Positions 45,711 to 54,560 of a stretch of 64,000 bases of DNA are shown here, one piece after another. How positions within the stretch are numbered: position 1 is the first letter of the stretch; each line of letters starts with the position of its first letter. Made by a program: the position numbers and the translations under genes. The stretch is from assembly GCF_001552275.1 (NCBI RefSeq), contig NZ_BCQW01000002.1:124001-188000 (forward strand), given 5' to 3'. Source of the DNA: Amphibacillus sediminis NBRC 103570. Lineage in GTDB: Bacteria > Bacillota > Bacilli > Bacillales > Amphibacillaceae. A model generated the notes under the pieces. That model saw nothing but the letters and a program-made list of their open reading frames with translations, was not told the origin of the DNA and searched no databases.

Positions 45711-45744
45711 TTCGCTATAATGAAAGCACTTTCATTATAGCGAA
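45711..45744. promoter_or_regulatory. 34-bp perfect palindrome containing cre and a -10 element
   Basis: TTCGCTATAATGAAAG and its exact reverse complement flank a CA centre (16-bp arms). The middle TGAAAGCACTTTCA (45721-45734) is a cre-like site with one deviation, and TATAAT (minus strand 45739-45734) forms the -10 of the binding-protein operon. CcpA binding here would block RNA polymerase. The symmetry extends well beyond a normal cre. Confidence 0.8.
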
Positions 45745-46011
45745 TGCCTTTAACATGCACACTAGGGTAAACTAAAGGGCGATCCTAAAAAAATATAGGT
45801 TTTTTGGAGCGCTTTGCTTAAAACCTCCTTCTTTTTTGGGCCACTTATTTTTTTGCGACTCGCTTTCTAGGGGCATATATTCGCTGCATCAAAACCGGAT
45901 CGGTTCAAATCTCCTTGCGTATAATGTAAAAACGCTTAAAGTTAACTTAGTTAAACGTTTACGTATTCACAATAAGATAACTATTTCATTTATTTAGACG
46001 AGCATTATCGA
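45745..46011. other. regulatory intergenic region upstream of the xylan transporter operon
   Basis: No gene. It contains AGGTTTT/AAAACCT arms with T-rich flank (about 45797-45840) and ACTTAGTTA at 45945-45953, identical to one arm of the xylA operator but without a clear second arm. The TATAAT at about 45920 on the plus strand has no good -35. Confidence 0.4.
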
Positions 46012-46048
46012 ACAAAAAAGAACGCGTGTGATCTATTATCGCACGCGC
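46012..46048 (-). terminator. terminator of the sensor-kinase operon
   Basis: On the minus strand CGCGTGCGAT pairs with ATCACACGCG (one G-U) over a five-base loop, followed by TTCTTTTTTG. Confidence 0.88.
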
Positions 46049-46064
46049 CTAGTAACAGGAAACT

Positions 46065-47843
46065 TTATCTTGGATCACTTTTTACAAAACTAGCGTCCTC
46101 TTCTATTTTCTTGTTCGGTAAAACAAGCTTGACTGTTGTTCCCTTATTTTCTTCACTTGATAATGAAAAAACAAAATCATTCTTATAATAAAGCTTAAGT
46201 CGGTAATAAACGTTCTGAATGCCAACACTATCCCCCATATAATTTTCACTTTCAAGCTGATCTAATATTTGCTGCAGCTGCTCTTTCGTCATTCCAACAC
46301 CATTGTCTGAGATTTCAAAAGCAATCGCATTGACCTGTTTATAAATTTTAATTTGTATGACCCCTTGGTCTTTGATCGGTTCGATGCCATGGATACTCGC
46401 ATTTTCAACGAAAGGTAAAATTGAAAGATTAGGAATTTGATTATGTATGACTTCCGGATCGACTGATAATTGATAAGACAATTTATCACCAAATCGATAT
46501 GCTTGAATTTCTAAAAAAGCTTGAATTAAATGAACTTCATCTTGCACCATCACCCATTCTTTTCCCCAGGTTAAAGCATTTCTAAAGATTCCAGCCATAT
46601 TCTCGATAATATTGGCTGTTTCAATTTCATTTTTTATCAGACTTCTCATCCGAATCGTTTCTAATGAATTAAACAGAAAATGAGGATTAATCTGACTTTG
46701 TAATGCACTTAGTTGCGCCTGTTTTTCCTTTAGTTGCAAGTCCTTTTTCTCCAGATTAGCCTTGTAGACTTCATTAAATAGGGTATTAATCTTTCTCGTC
46801 ATTCGATTAATTTGTCCCATTAGTTGTCCGATTTCATCTTTAGATTTGATATAGGGATATTCTTCAAAATTTTGTTTTTCAATCTTCTTCAAATGACGCA
46901 GTATTTTCTCCAAACGGAAATGAAATGATTTTGAAATAAATAAAATGGTTAATGTTGGTAAAACAAAGTTGATGATACTTAATATAAGAATAAAGCGACT
47001 CGATTCGAGTAACTCTCCTGTAAACACAGACTGATCGACCACTCCGATAACTTGCCAATTCTCCAAATAATTATGGTTTATTTCGCGTCGAGCTACGATG
47101 TGCTCTGATGTTAATTTAATCTCAGAAAAGACAATATCATTTAGAGCCCAAGGGATATCTGGATTATTGGTATAGACGATATAACCATGCTCGTCAATTA
47201 AATAAAAATCACCTTGAAGGGTAACATTGCTAAAAACTTGTTTGATCGCTATCGGGTTAATACTGACACGAACGATTTTTTCATAGGCATCATAAAGAAA
47301 ATAATAGTCCATTTTTTGTAATATCGAAATGGAAAGATCATCTTGAACAGTCCGATCTCTAAATACCACTGGATGAGAGACTTGTGTGATCTGACTGTAC
47401 CACGACTTGGATTGAGCCTCTTCATTTAGTTGAAGAACTCCTCCAGAAAAAATCACTGTTGGATTATTTGTGTAAAAATTAATATCTTGAATAGAATGAT
47501 ACAAAGGTTTAGCAGTGCCATACTGCTTTAATACGTCATTATAAGCCTCTACATATTTAATAGCACTTTGGTAGTCCTGATCAAAGAAGTTATAAAGTCT
47601 AACATCTAAATACAGAGTCGTTACCATCCCAATCGCTTGATCGGTTAATCTTTTGAAGTCCTCATGGGCTTGGTCAACCACTAAATGAATATCTGTTCGT
47701 TTTTGCTCTAAAAAGCGCTCAGTGGTCATCATATAAAATATTAAATTGGAGCAGACAATTGGGATAAACACAGAAATAAAGTAAACAATTAGAAATTTAT
47801 TACGGATTTTTAAGTCATTAAAGGATTGGATAAACTGCCTCAT
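46065..47843 (-). CDS. YesM-type sensor histidine kinase
   Basis: About 592 residues: membrane helix near residues 10-35, an extracellular Cache-like sensor domain to about 275, a second helix (FILILSIINFVLPTLTILFI), HAMP, then the His_kinase domain with INPHFLFNSLETIRMRSL (phospho-acceptor His) and HATPase (NASIHGIEP, DNGVGMTKEQ). It probably works with the AraC-type regulator at 54561 to sense xylo-oligosaccharides. ATG 47843 follows AAAGGCGG; the frame to TTG 47867 would overlap the site. It lies directly after the YesL-like gene. Confidence 0.9.
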   Translation of the reverse strand: MRQFIQSFNDLKIRNKFLIVYFISVFIPIVCSNLIFYMMTTERFLEQKRTDIHLVVDQAHEDFKRLTDQAIGMVTTLYLDVRLYNFFDQDYQSAIKYVEAYNDVLKQYGTAKPLYHSIQDINFYTNNPTVIFSGGVLQLNEEAQSKSWYSQITQVSHPVVFRDRTVQDDLSISILQKMDYYFLYDAYEKIVRVSINPIAIKQVFSNVTLQGDFYLIDEHGYIVYTNNPDIPWALNDIVFSEIKLTSEHIVARREINHNYLENWQVIGVVDQSVFTGELLESSRFILILSIINFVLPTLTILFISKSFHFRLEKILRHLKKIEKQNFEEYPYIKSKDEIGQLMGQINRMTRKINTLFNEVYKANLEKKDLQLKEKQAQLSALQSQINPHFLFNSLETIRMRSLIKNEIETANIIENMAGIFRNALTWGKEWVMVQDEVHLIQAFLEIQAYRFGDKLSYQLSVDPEVIHNQIPNLSILPFVENASIHGIEPIKDQGVIQIKIYKQVNAIAFEISDNGVGMTKEQLQQILDQLESENYMGDSVGIQNVYYRLKLYYKNDFVFSLSSEENKGTTVKLVLPNKKIEEDASFVKSDPR

Positions 47844-47867
47844 ACCTACCGCCTTTTCACTACTCAA

Positions 47868-48578
47868 TTAAGATTGACGCATCGATATGATCTTGTCTTT
47901 AACGCTTTTATAGCTATACTTTCTCCAAGATACATCATCCCCATCCTCGATACGTTGAAGCTTCCATTCTGTTCGTCTAAAAGCATGGGTAACATTCCAC
48001 ATGATTAACCACATTAGCACACTAGCAAAATAGAATGGTACCAGACCTGGTATGAAATAAAAAACAGCTAAACCAACCGTTAAACTTGCTATGATTGAAA
48101 TAAGCGAAAGCGGATTTGATATAGCAATTAGCAGTGCTGTTCTAAAATATTGAAAAAAGCGAAGCTCGTAATGAACATAGACGGGAAAAAGAAAGAATAG
48201 CAGCAATAAATAAATAGCCATACTTATATACCAAAATAATAAGATAAGCGTATGCTCTAATCCCGAAACGATCGCTAAGTAATTATAATTAAAGTACAGC
48301 ACAAAGCCGATCAACAATAAGATGTAGCCTAGACCATTTGCTTTAAAAAAGTCCTTCTTAAAGCTTGACCAAAATACTGTAAAGATAGCTACTTCCGGGT
48401 CTCTGATTAACCACTTTCTTAATACCGTGTAGACCGCGACTGTTGCTGGAAAGACACTTATAACACCTAAACCAGCTATAGTAAAAACAAGCCATAAAAT
48501 ATTTAAAAAGGCTAAACGCCAAATCCATTCCATAATCCGATACCACTTCGTTGCAAAAAAACCATAATTGTTTTCCAC
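47868..48578 (-). CDS. yesL: YesL-like membrane protein (DUF624)
   Basis: 236 residues with five membrane segments. The N-terminal WIWRLAFLNILWLVFTIAGLGVISVFPATVAVYTVLRKW is the DUF624 signature. Proteins of this family regularly accompany YesM/YesN kinases and carbohydrate importers; their role is unknown, possibly in sensing or membrane assembly. The sensor-kinase gene follows almost without gap, the lipoprotein gene precedes it. Confidence 0.9.
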   Translation of the reverse strand: MENNYGFFATKWYRIMEWIWRLAFLNILWLVFTIAGLGVISVFPATVAVYTVLRKWLIRDPEVAIFTVFWSSFKKDFFKANGLGYILLLIGFVLYFNYNYLAIVSGLEHTLILLFWYISMAIYLLLLFFLFPVYVHYELRFFQYFRTALLIAISNPLSLISIIASLTVGLAVFYFIPGLVPFYFASVLMWLIMWNVTHAFRRTEWKLQRIEDGDDVSWRKYSYKSVKDKIISMRQS

Positions 48579-48603
48579 AGTTGTTCCCCCTTAAGTTCGA
48601 TAG

Positions 48604-49158
48604 CTACTTAATCCAAAGGTCTAGCACCTGCTTAGCAATGGATTGATGTGGCGATGATGCCACAATACCTACAATGAGCTTGTGAGCTTGACTAAACTCT
48701 AAACCTTGCATAAATGACATTTCTGGTGTTAAGGGTAAAGCATATAAATATTCGATACCGTCCCCTTCAACACGACGTTTATACGCGCTAATTAAGTCTT
48801 GGTCCTCAATGTATTGAGCAAATTCATCTAAAGGCACTAAACCATAGGGATCTATGAGTATTTGATCCAACTCTGCGTCGACTACAAACATATCTACCTG
48901 CTTATTTAAAATTTCTATTGTAAGCTTTTCATACGAAAAAAAGTGAAGATCAACCACTACTTCAAGATCTAACGATAGTTTATCGTGAATGATTGCCTCA
49001 ACATAATCCTGAATAGCAGCTTGATTACTTTGAGGAATATTGGAAATAAACATAACTTGAAAAGCATCAGGATCATGATTTCCTTCAGCCCTCTCTGCAT
49101 TGCAACCACTAATGGCTAAAATAGAAAAAAATAGCCATAACCCTAAAATACGTCTCAT
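48604..49158 (-). CDS. small lipoprotein with binding-protein-like fold
   Basis: 184 residues. Signal helix ILGLWLFFSILAI with lipobox ISGC. The mature part (FQVMFISNIPQSNQAAIQDYVEAI... VDMFVVDAELDQILIDPYGLVPLDEF... LPLTPEMSFMQGL) resembles a shortened solute-binding lobe. First gene of the YesL/YesM operon, so it could be a periplasmic-type co-sensor delivering ligand information to the kinase; this is inference. ATG 49158 follows AAGGTGGG; the earlier ATG at 49176 precedes that site. cre-like sites lie immediately upstream. Confidence 0.7.
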   Translation of the reverse strand: MRRILGLWLFFSILAISGCNAERAEGNHDPDAFQVMFISNIPQSNQAAIQDYVEAIIHDKLSLDLEVVVDLHFFSYEKLTIEILNKQVDMFVVDAELDQILIDPYGLVPLDEFAQYIEDQDLISAYKRRVEGDGIEYLYALPLTPEMSFMQGLEFSQAHKLIVGIVASSPHQSIAKQVLDLWIK

Positions 49159-49178
49159 CTGTTCCCACCTTACCATTA

Positions 49179-49192
49179 CAGAAACGTTTTCA
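49179..49192 (-). promoter_or_regulatory. cre-like site upstream of the sensor operon
   Basis: TGAAAACGTTTCTG on the minus strand matches the cre consensus except at the last two bases. A second partial match (TAGAAACGTTGTCG) lies at about 49227-49240. Confidence 0.5.
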
Positions 49193-49254
49193 AAATGTCA
49201 CCAAATCTGAAGCAAGCAGATTCAAACGACAACGTTTCTATCCACTCATTATTC

Positions 49255-49443
49255 AAATGCACCTAAGCGTATGTGTGCCCAGATTTCATCGAGCGAAGCT
49301 CGGTAACCTTCCCCTGAAAAGCTGGCATCCGCCTGAGACTTTAACTTGATTCATTCGGGGGTTGAACCCGACAAAATGGTAGACAACTATACATTCATCT
49401 CACTACTTATAGAGGAGGGAAATTTTTGCTGAATGAAGTTAGA
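49255..49443 (+). repeat. family B repeat, full length
   Basis: AATGCACCTAAGCGTATG end, a perfect TCGAGCGAAGCTCG hairpin, CATCCGCCTGAGACTTTAAC, GGGGGTTGAACCC, CTACTTatagAGGAGG and the CTGAATGAAGTTAGA end. It lies in the divergent region between the sensor operon and the GH39 operon. Confidence 0.85.
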
Positions 49444-49690
49444 CCTTTAAACGAGTATATGCATAATATACTACTTTTAAAGCGATTACATATTTAAGAA
49501 ACTAAAGTATTTCTTTGAAATTCTAAATAAGATTTAATGTAATAAAGTATATTACGATTTTCAGCCATATACTAGTAAATCTGGGCTAATTCTATACTTT
49601 TTGCACTAAAACCTATAATTCGTACCCTTTAATTTAAGCGCTTTCTTTTGTACGATTAAAAGAAGAAAACAAGACTAGAGTGGAGGGATT
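49444..49690 (+). promoter_or_regulatory. promoter region of the GH39-GH8-GH43 operon
   Basis: Contains the inverted repeat GTAATA/TATTAC (49539-49555), a TATAAT at about 49611-49616, a cre-like TTTAAGCGCTTTCT (49633-49646, two deviations) and a strong GGAGGG at 49682-49687. The cre-like site is just past the -10, where it could block transcription. The -35 is weak, suggesting an activator. Confidence 0.5.
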
Positions 49691-49711
49691 ATTATTATCA
49701 TTAAATCTGAT

Positions 49712-51190
49712 ATGTATAAGGAAAGGCAACGTAAGCAAAATTGGAAATATTGCATCGGTACAGGACGCTTAGGACTGGCGTTACAGGAAGAGTATGTCAA
49801 GCATTTAAGACAGCTTCAGGAAGAGATTGGCTTTCGTTATATTCGTGGACATGGACTTTTTCATGATGATATTGGAATTTATCAGGAGTTGGAAATGGAT
49901 GGTGTCGTTAAACCTTTTTACAATTTTACCTATATTGACCGTATTTTTGATACCTTTCTTGACTTAGATTTAAAGCCTTTTGTCGAGTTTGGCTTTATGC
50001 CAAGGAAATTAGCATCTGGTCAGCAAACGATCTTTTATTGGCAAGGAAATGTGACACCACCTGCTGACTATCAAAAATGGGCTGAGCTTATTCAAAAAAC
50101 GGTCGAACATTTTATTGAGCGTTATGGACTGGATGAAGTATTGACTTGGCCATTCGAAGTATGGAATGAGCCAAATCTAACAAATTTTTGGGAAAATGCT
50201 GATCAACAAGCCTATTTTAAGTTATACGAAGTGACAGCTAAAACAGTTAAAGCCATACATCCTGATCTCCAAGTAGGCGGTCCAGCTATTTGTGGCGGTA
50301 CTGATTACTGGGTCAAAGATTTTCTTGATTTTTGCCGTGACCGTCACGTGCCGGTTGATTTTTTTAGCCGTCACGCCTATACATCACAGAAACCAGAGGT
50401 CACACCAGATTACTATTATCAAGAGCTTGAACCACCAGAAAATATGTTAGAGCAATTTTTATCGGTAAAGGAAATGATAAAGGCATCTGACTTTGCGGAT
50501 CTACCCTTTCATATTACTGAATTCAATACATCATACAGTCCAATAAATCCGATTCATGATACGTTAATTAATGCAACCTATTTAGCCAAGATTTTAGCGG
50601 TAGCTGGTGATATTGTCGATTCTTTCTCCTATTGGACCTTCAGTGATGTGTTTGAGGAGTCTGGCATTCCAAAAAGTCAATTTCATGGTGGCTTTGGTTT
50701 AATCGCACTAAACCAAATTCCTAAACCAACCTACCACTTATTCTCCTTTTTTAATCAACTAGGTGAAACAGAGCTTTATCGAGATGATCAGCTTTTACTA
50801 ACAAAAAAAGCTGACGGAACAATTATTGCACTCGCCTGGAATCTAGTCATGGAAAAAGGAACTGGATTTGAAAAAACGATTCGTTTTACCCTACCGATTG
50901 AAAGTGATCAGATATGGTTTAAACAGCGTAAACGCTTAACTGAAAGACATGGCAATCCATGGGGAGTCTGGAAGCAGCTTGGCCGACCACGTTTTCCAAC
51001 TCAGACCCAGATTAAACTGCTTCAAGCCTCCTCACAGCCATTAATTGAAACAGAACAGCTTGAATCGGGGCAGGTTATTGAGCAGATTCAATTAGAAAAA
51101 AACGAACTTACATTATTAACCTATTTACCTATTAAAGATGAAACACCAACCTATCCCGGTCTAGACGATGGAAAATTAGTCTCATATTAA
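49712..51190 (+). CDS. xynB: GH39 beta-xylosidase
   Basis: At least 492 residues. A retaining enzyme that releases xylose from the non-reducing end of xylo-oligosaccharides. Acid/base Glu in EVWNEPN (residue 153 from this ATG) and nucleophile in HITEFNTS (270); TWPFEVWNEPN, YWTFSDVFEE and GPAICGG are GH39 marks. No signal peptide. The ATG at 49712 is 24 bases after GGAGGG, too far, and compared with the Geobacillus enzyme (E160/E278) about seven residues are missing at the front. An ATT or ATC codon at about 49691-49697 is the likely true start. Confidence 0.93.
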   Translation: MYKERQRKQNWKYCIGTGRLGLALQEEYVKHLRQLQEEIGFRYIRGHGLFHDDIGIYQELEMDGVVKPFYNFTYIDRIFDTFLDLDLKPFVEFGFMPRKLASGQQTIFYWQGNVTPPADYQKWAELIQKTVEHFIERYGLDEVLTWPFEVWNEPNLTNFWENADQQAYFKLYEVTAKTVKAIHPDLQVGGPAICGGTDYWVKDFLDFCRDRHVPVDFFSRHAYTSQKPEVTPDYYYQELEPPENMLEQFLSVKEMIKASDFADLPFHITEFNTSYSPINPIHDTLINATYLAKILAVAGDIVDSFSYWTFSDVFEESGIPKSQFHGGFGLIALNQIPKPTYHLFSFFNQLGETELYRDDQLLLTKKADGTIIALAWNLVMEKGTGFEKTIRFTLPIESDQIWFKQRKRLTERHGNPWGVWKQLGRPRFPTQTQIKLLQASSQPLIETEQLESGQVIEQIQLEKNELTLLTYLPIKDETPTYPGLDDGKLVSY

Positions 51191-51210
51191 CTGAATAAGG
51201 GAGGTCACTC

Positions 51211-52344
51211 ATGAAACAAGGTGCTTATTTTACTGGTCATTACCGCAATTTGTTTACAGAAAAAATAGGAATTGACCCAAATACGGTAGAAGAAAAAGTT
51301 CAAGAGACGTGGAAACGCTTATTTACTAATGAAGACCCAGAATCACAAATTTATTTTGAAACAGACGATGGTATGGGCTACATAGTCGATACGGGAAATA
51401 ATGATGTCCGAACAGAGGGGCAATCCTATGGGATGATGATGGCGGTTCAAATGGATCAACAGGAAGTTTTTGATCGTATTTGGCAATGGTCAAAAACCTA
51501 TATGTATATGAGTGAAGGTGTGCATAAAGGCTATTTTGCTTGGTCATGCCAATTAGATGGAACCAAAAATGCACAAGGCCCTGCACCTGATGGCGAAGAG
51601 TATTTTGCTTTGGCTTTATACTTTGCAGGAAATCGCTGGGGCGATCGTGAAGCCCCATTTAACTACACTGAACAAGCTACAACACTTTTGAAGCACTGTA
51701 TTCATAAAGGGGAGATCGATGATGGTTATCCAATGTGGAATCACGACCATAAATTAATCAAATTTGTACCAGAAGTAGATTTTACTGATCCATCGTATCA
51801 TCTGCCACACTTTTATCAGTTATTTGCTGAATGGGCTGATCAAGATGACCGGGAATTTTGGCAACAAGCAACCAAAGCAAGTCGGGCATACATACGACTG
51901 GCCGCCCATGATCAAACAGGTCTTTCACCAGAATATGCCTTTTATGATGGTCGCCCTAACCATGTTAGGGGCTATGGACATTTTTTTAGTGATTCGTATC
52001 GTGTCGTTTGCAATATTGGTCTTGATTACGAGTGGTTCCGTAATCCTGAGACTCCATTCGAAGTTAATCAAAAGGTTCAGGACTTCTTTAAGGATATCCC
52101 AGTTGAAGACTACCGACGCTATAAAACAGATGGAAAAGCTTTTAAAGAGAAAGCACTTCACCCTACTGGTCTATTAGCTTCACTTGCAATGGCCTCGTTG
52201 GCCACAACTGGCACACTAAGCGATCACTATATCTTAACATTTTGGCAAACACCGTTACGCACAGGGAAACGACGTTACTACGACAATTGTTTATACTTTT
52301 TTGCATTACTTTCCCTTGCTGGGAAATTTAAAATTTGGAAATAA
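51211..52344 (+). CDS. rex: GH8 reducing-end xylose-releasing exo-oligoxylanase
   Basis: 377 residues. An inverting enzyme that takes xylose from the reducing end of xylo-oligosaccharides. It matches the B. halodurans Rex enzyme in layout: proton donor E69 in RTEGQSYGM, base D261 in HFFSDSYRV and H317 in ALHPTGL, which is typical of Rex rather than of endo-acting GH8 cellulases or chitosanases. No signal peptide. GGGAGG precedes the ATG; 20 bases after the GH39 gene and 18 before the GH43 start. Confidence 0.93.
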   Translation: MKQGAYFTGHYRNLFTEKIGIDPNTVEEKVQETWKRLFTNEDPESQIYFETDDGMGYIVDTGNNDVRTEGQSYGMMMAVQMDQQEVFDRIWQWSKTYMYMSEGVHKGYFAWSCQLDGTKNAQGPAPDGEEYFALALYFAGNRWGDREAPFNYTEQATTLLKHCIHKGEIDDGYPMWNHDHKLIKFVPEVDFTDPSYHLPHFYQLFAEWADQDDREFWQQATKASRAYIRLAAHDQTGLSPEYAFYDGRPNHVRGYGHFFSDSYRVVCNIGLDYEWFRNPETPFEVNQKVQDFFKDIPVEDYRRYKTDGKAFKEKALHPTGLLASLAMASLATTGTLSDHYILTFWQTPLRTGKRRYYDNCLYFFALLSLAGKFKIWK

Positions 52345-52362
52345 GACATGGAGGTTATCCAG

Positions 52363-53967
52363 ATGAAAATTCAAAATCCTATTTTAACAGGTTTCAATCC
52401 AGATCCAAGCATTTGCCGTGCAGGTGAGGATTATTATATTGCAACATCCACCTTTGAATGGTTTCCAGGTGTAAGTATTTACCACTCTAAAGATATGAAA
52501 AATTGGCGGCTAGTTTCCCGTCCCTTAAATCGGATTTCAATGCTTGATATGAAAGGGAACCCAAACTCTGGTGGCGTTTGGGCGCCACAGTTATCCTATT
52601 ACGAAGGGAAATTCTGGCTCATTTACTCTGACATTAAAGTAACAGATGGACGCTGGAAAGATAGTCACAATTATTTAACAACTTGCGACACCATAGACGG
52701 AGACTGGTCAGAGCCAATTTATATGAATAGTTCTGGTTTCGACCCATCTTTATTTCACAATCCTAATGACGGGAAGAAGTATTTTGTCAATATGATGTGG
52801 GATCACCGTGAAGGACATCATAACTTTTATGGTATTGTACTGCAGGAATATGATCACAATCAACAAAAGTTAGTTGGTGACAAAAAGGTTATTTTTAAGG
52901 GAACAGATGTCAAATTAACGGAAGCACCACACCTGTACTATATTGATGGTTATTATTATTTATTAACAGCAGAAGGTGGAACTAAATTTGACCATCAGTC
53001 AACGATAGCTCGATCCAAATCAATTGAAGGACCATACGAGGTTCATCCTGAAAACCCATTAATTTCATCTTGGGCCCATCCAAGAATTTATTTACAAAAG
53101 GCCGGGCATGGTTCAATTGTTCAAACACATACTGGTGAATGGTTCTTTGTCCATTTGACAGGACGTGTGTTGCCAAAGTTAGCTGATCCGCTGCTTGATC
53201 CACGTGGTTATTGTCCATTAGGTCGTGAGACTGCGATTCAGCGCTTAGAATGGCGAGATCATTGGCCTTATATCGTTGGCGGGAACTACCCACAGGATGA
53301 AATTGAAGGCCCTAATATCACAGAACATCCATTTGATCCAATACCTATAAAAGAGGATTTCCATGCTAAGCAATTACCGCTCGATTTCCAAACCTTACGT
53401 ATTCCGTTAGGAGAAGATATTGTTTCACTTAAAGCACGCCCTGGACATCTACGAATTTCTGGACGAGAATCTTTGACATCACTATTTACTCAAGCACTAG
53501 TAGCACGTCGTTGGCAACATTTTAAATTCAAAGCTGAAACAAAAGTAGAATTCGAGCCGAATAATTTTCAGCAGGCGGCTGGGATGGTTAACTATTACAA
53601 TACCGAAAACTGGACCTATCTAAATGTTACACACCACGAGGAAAAAGGGCGTATTCTAGATCTTATGGTTCATGACAATACCGTATTCTCTCAGCCTATC
53701 AAAGGAAAAGAAGTCATTTTACCACAGGACAACAGCCCGGTTTATTTGCGTGTCGAGGTTGATTATAATGACTACCAGTATGCTTATAGTCTGGATGGTA
53801 CTAACTGGGATAAAATTGGACCAGTCTTCTCATCCTATAAACTATCTGATGATTATATTCGAGGAGGTGGCTTCTTTACCGGTGCATTTGTAGGGATGGC
53901 TGTACAAGATACATCAGGAGAACGATTACATGCAGACTTTGACTATTTTATTTACGATCCAAGCTAA
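52363..53967 (+). CDS. GH43 beta-xylosidase
   Basis: 534 residues in two domains: the five-bladed GH43 propeller (FNPDPSICR with the base Asp, [12 protein letters not shown] with the pKa Asp, [16 protein letters not shown] with the acid Glu) and a C-terminal beta-sandwich (DUF1349-like; [20 protein letters not shown]). This is the GH43 subfamily of intracellular xylosidases that also tolerate arabinose. ATG 52363 follows GGAGG; ATG 52348 overlaps that site. Last gene of the operon, with a terminator following. Confidence 0.94.
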   Translation: MKIQNPILTGFNPDPSICRAGEDYYIATSTFEWFPGVSIYHSKDMKNWRLVSRPLNRISMLDMKGNPNSGGVWAPQLSYYEGKFWLIYSDIKVTDGRWKDSHNYLTTCDTIDGDWSEPIYMNSSGFDPSLFHNPNDGKKYFVNMMWDHREGHHNFYGIVLQEYDHNQQKLVGDKKVIFKGTDVKLTEAPHLYYIDGYYYLLTAEGGTKFDHQSTIARSKSIEGPYEVHPENPLISSWAHPRIYLQKAGHGSIVQTHTGEWFFVHLTGRVLPKLADPLLDPRGYCPLGRETAIQRLEWRDHWPYIVGGNYPQDEIEGPNITEHPFDPIPIKEDFHAKQLPLDFQTLRIPLGEDIVSLKARPGHLRISGRESLTSLFTQALVARRWQHFKFKAETKVEFEPNNFQQAAGMVNYYNTENWTYLNVTHHEEKGRILDLMVHDNTVFSQPIKGKEVILPQDNSPVYLRVEVDYNDYQYAYSLDGTNWDKIGPVFSSYKLSDDYIRGGGFFTGAFVGMAVQDTSGERLHADFDYFIYDPS

Positions 53968-54050
53968 ATCAGCATCTGACCTTAGATTTTCTGTACATTT
54001 ATCACGATAATAGTTAGAAATTAAAGATATAATTTTCCGATCTTAATATG

Positions 54051-54082
54051 AAAGGTGTTGCTGAACAGCAACACCTTTTTTA
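54051..54082 (+). terminator. Rho-independent terminator of the GH39-GH8-GH43 operon
   Basis: AAAGGTGTTGCTG pairs perfectly with CAGCAACACCTTT over a two-base loop and ends in a T run. The next repeat begins in that T run. Confidence 0.95.
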
Positions 54083-54413
54083 ACTTTATTCAGCAACAGT
54101 CTCCCCTACTATTAGTGGTGAGATAAATGCCCATTTGTCTTTCATTCAGTGGGGTTCAAGCCCCAGCTGAATCAATTTAAAGCCTCCGACGGATGCTCAG
54201 TGGAATCTATCGAGCTTCACTTGATAAGATGAAACTTCGTTCAGTGGGGTTTTCGATACATAGGATGTGCTAATGCAGACGTTGTCACATGACGTGTTCC
54301 CTTATTTCTTAAAGTGGAAGTCTTACAAAAGCCCTTCGATGGGGCGAGTAATCACAGCCCCAGCCAGTTACACTGCGATAAAATCTGGGCGCAAATACGC
54401 CAAGGCGTATTTG
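54079..54413 (-). repeat. family B repeat interrupted by a complete family A copy
   Basis: Reverse B from TTTAACTTTATTCAGC to about 54222 (ATCGAGCTTCACTTGATA), then forward A at 54223-54383 (GATAAGATGAAAC to CTGCGATAAA, short form), then the rest of B (ATCTGGGCGCAAATACG... GGCGTATTTG). The A copy lies within the TTATCGAGC/GCTCGATAA hairpin of B, at an ATAAA. Confidence 0.9.
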
Positions 54414-54560
54414 ATTTTGCTTCGAGTGAACACTGATATCAATCGAAATGCTACAGCTTTTTCATCTTACATTTTACTGCTTAATCATTGATAGCCTTGA
54501 CTCGCTACCCTTTATCCGATCATATTTTTAACATGAGGGCAATCCGTACCCATTACTTTA

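Noticed and set aside
2449-54413. CRISPR array
   Set aside because: Repeats are dispersed, not tandem with uniform spacers, and no cas genes are present.
54267-54491. 74-codon plus-strand frame
   Set aside because: Made of repeat A and B sequence.
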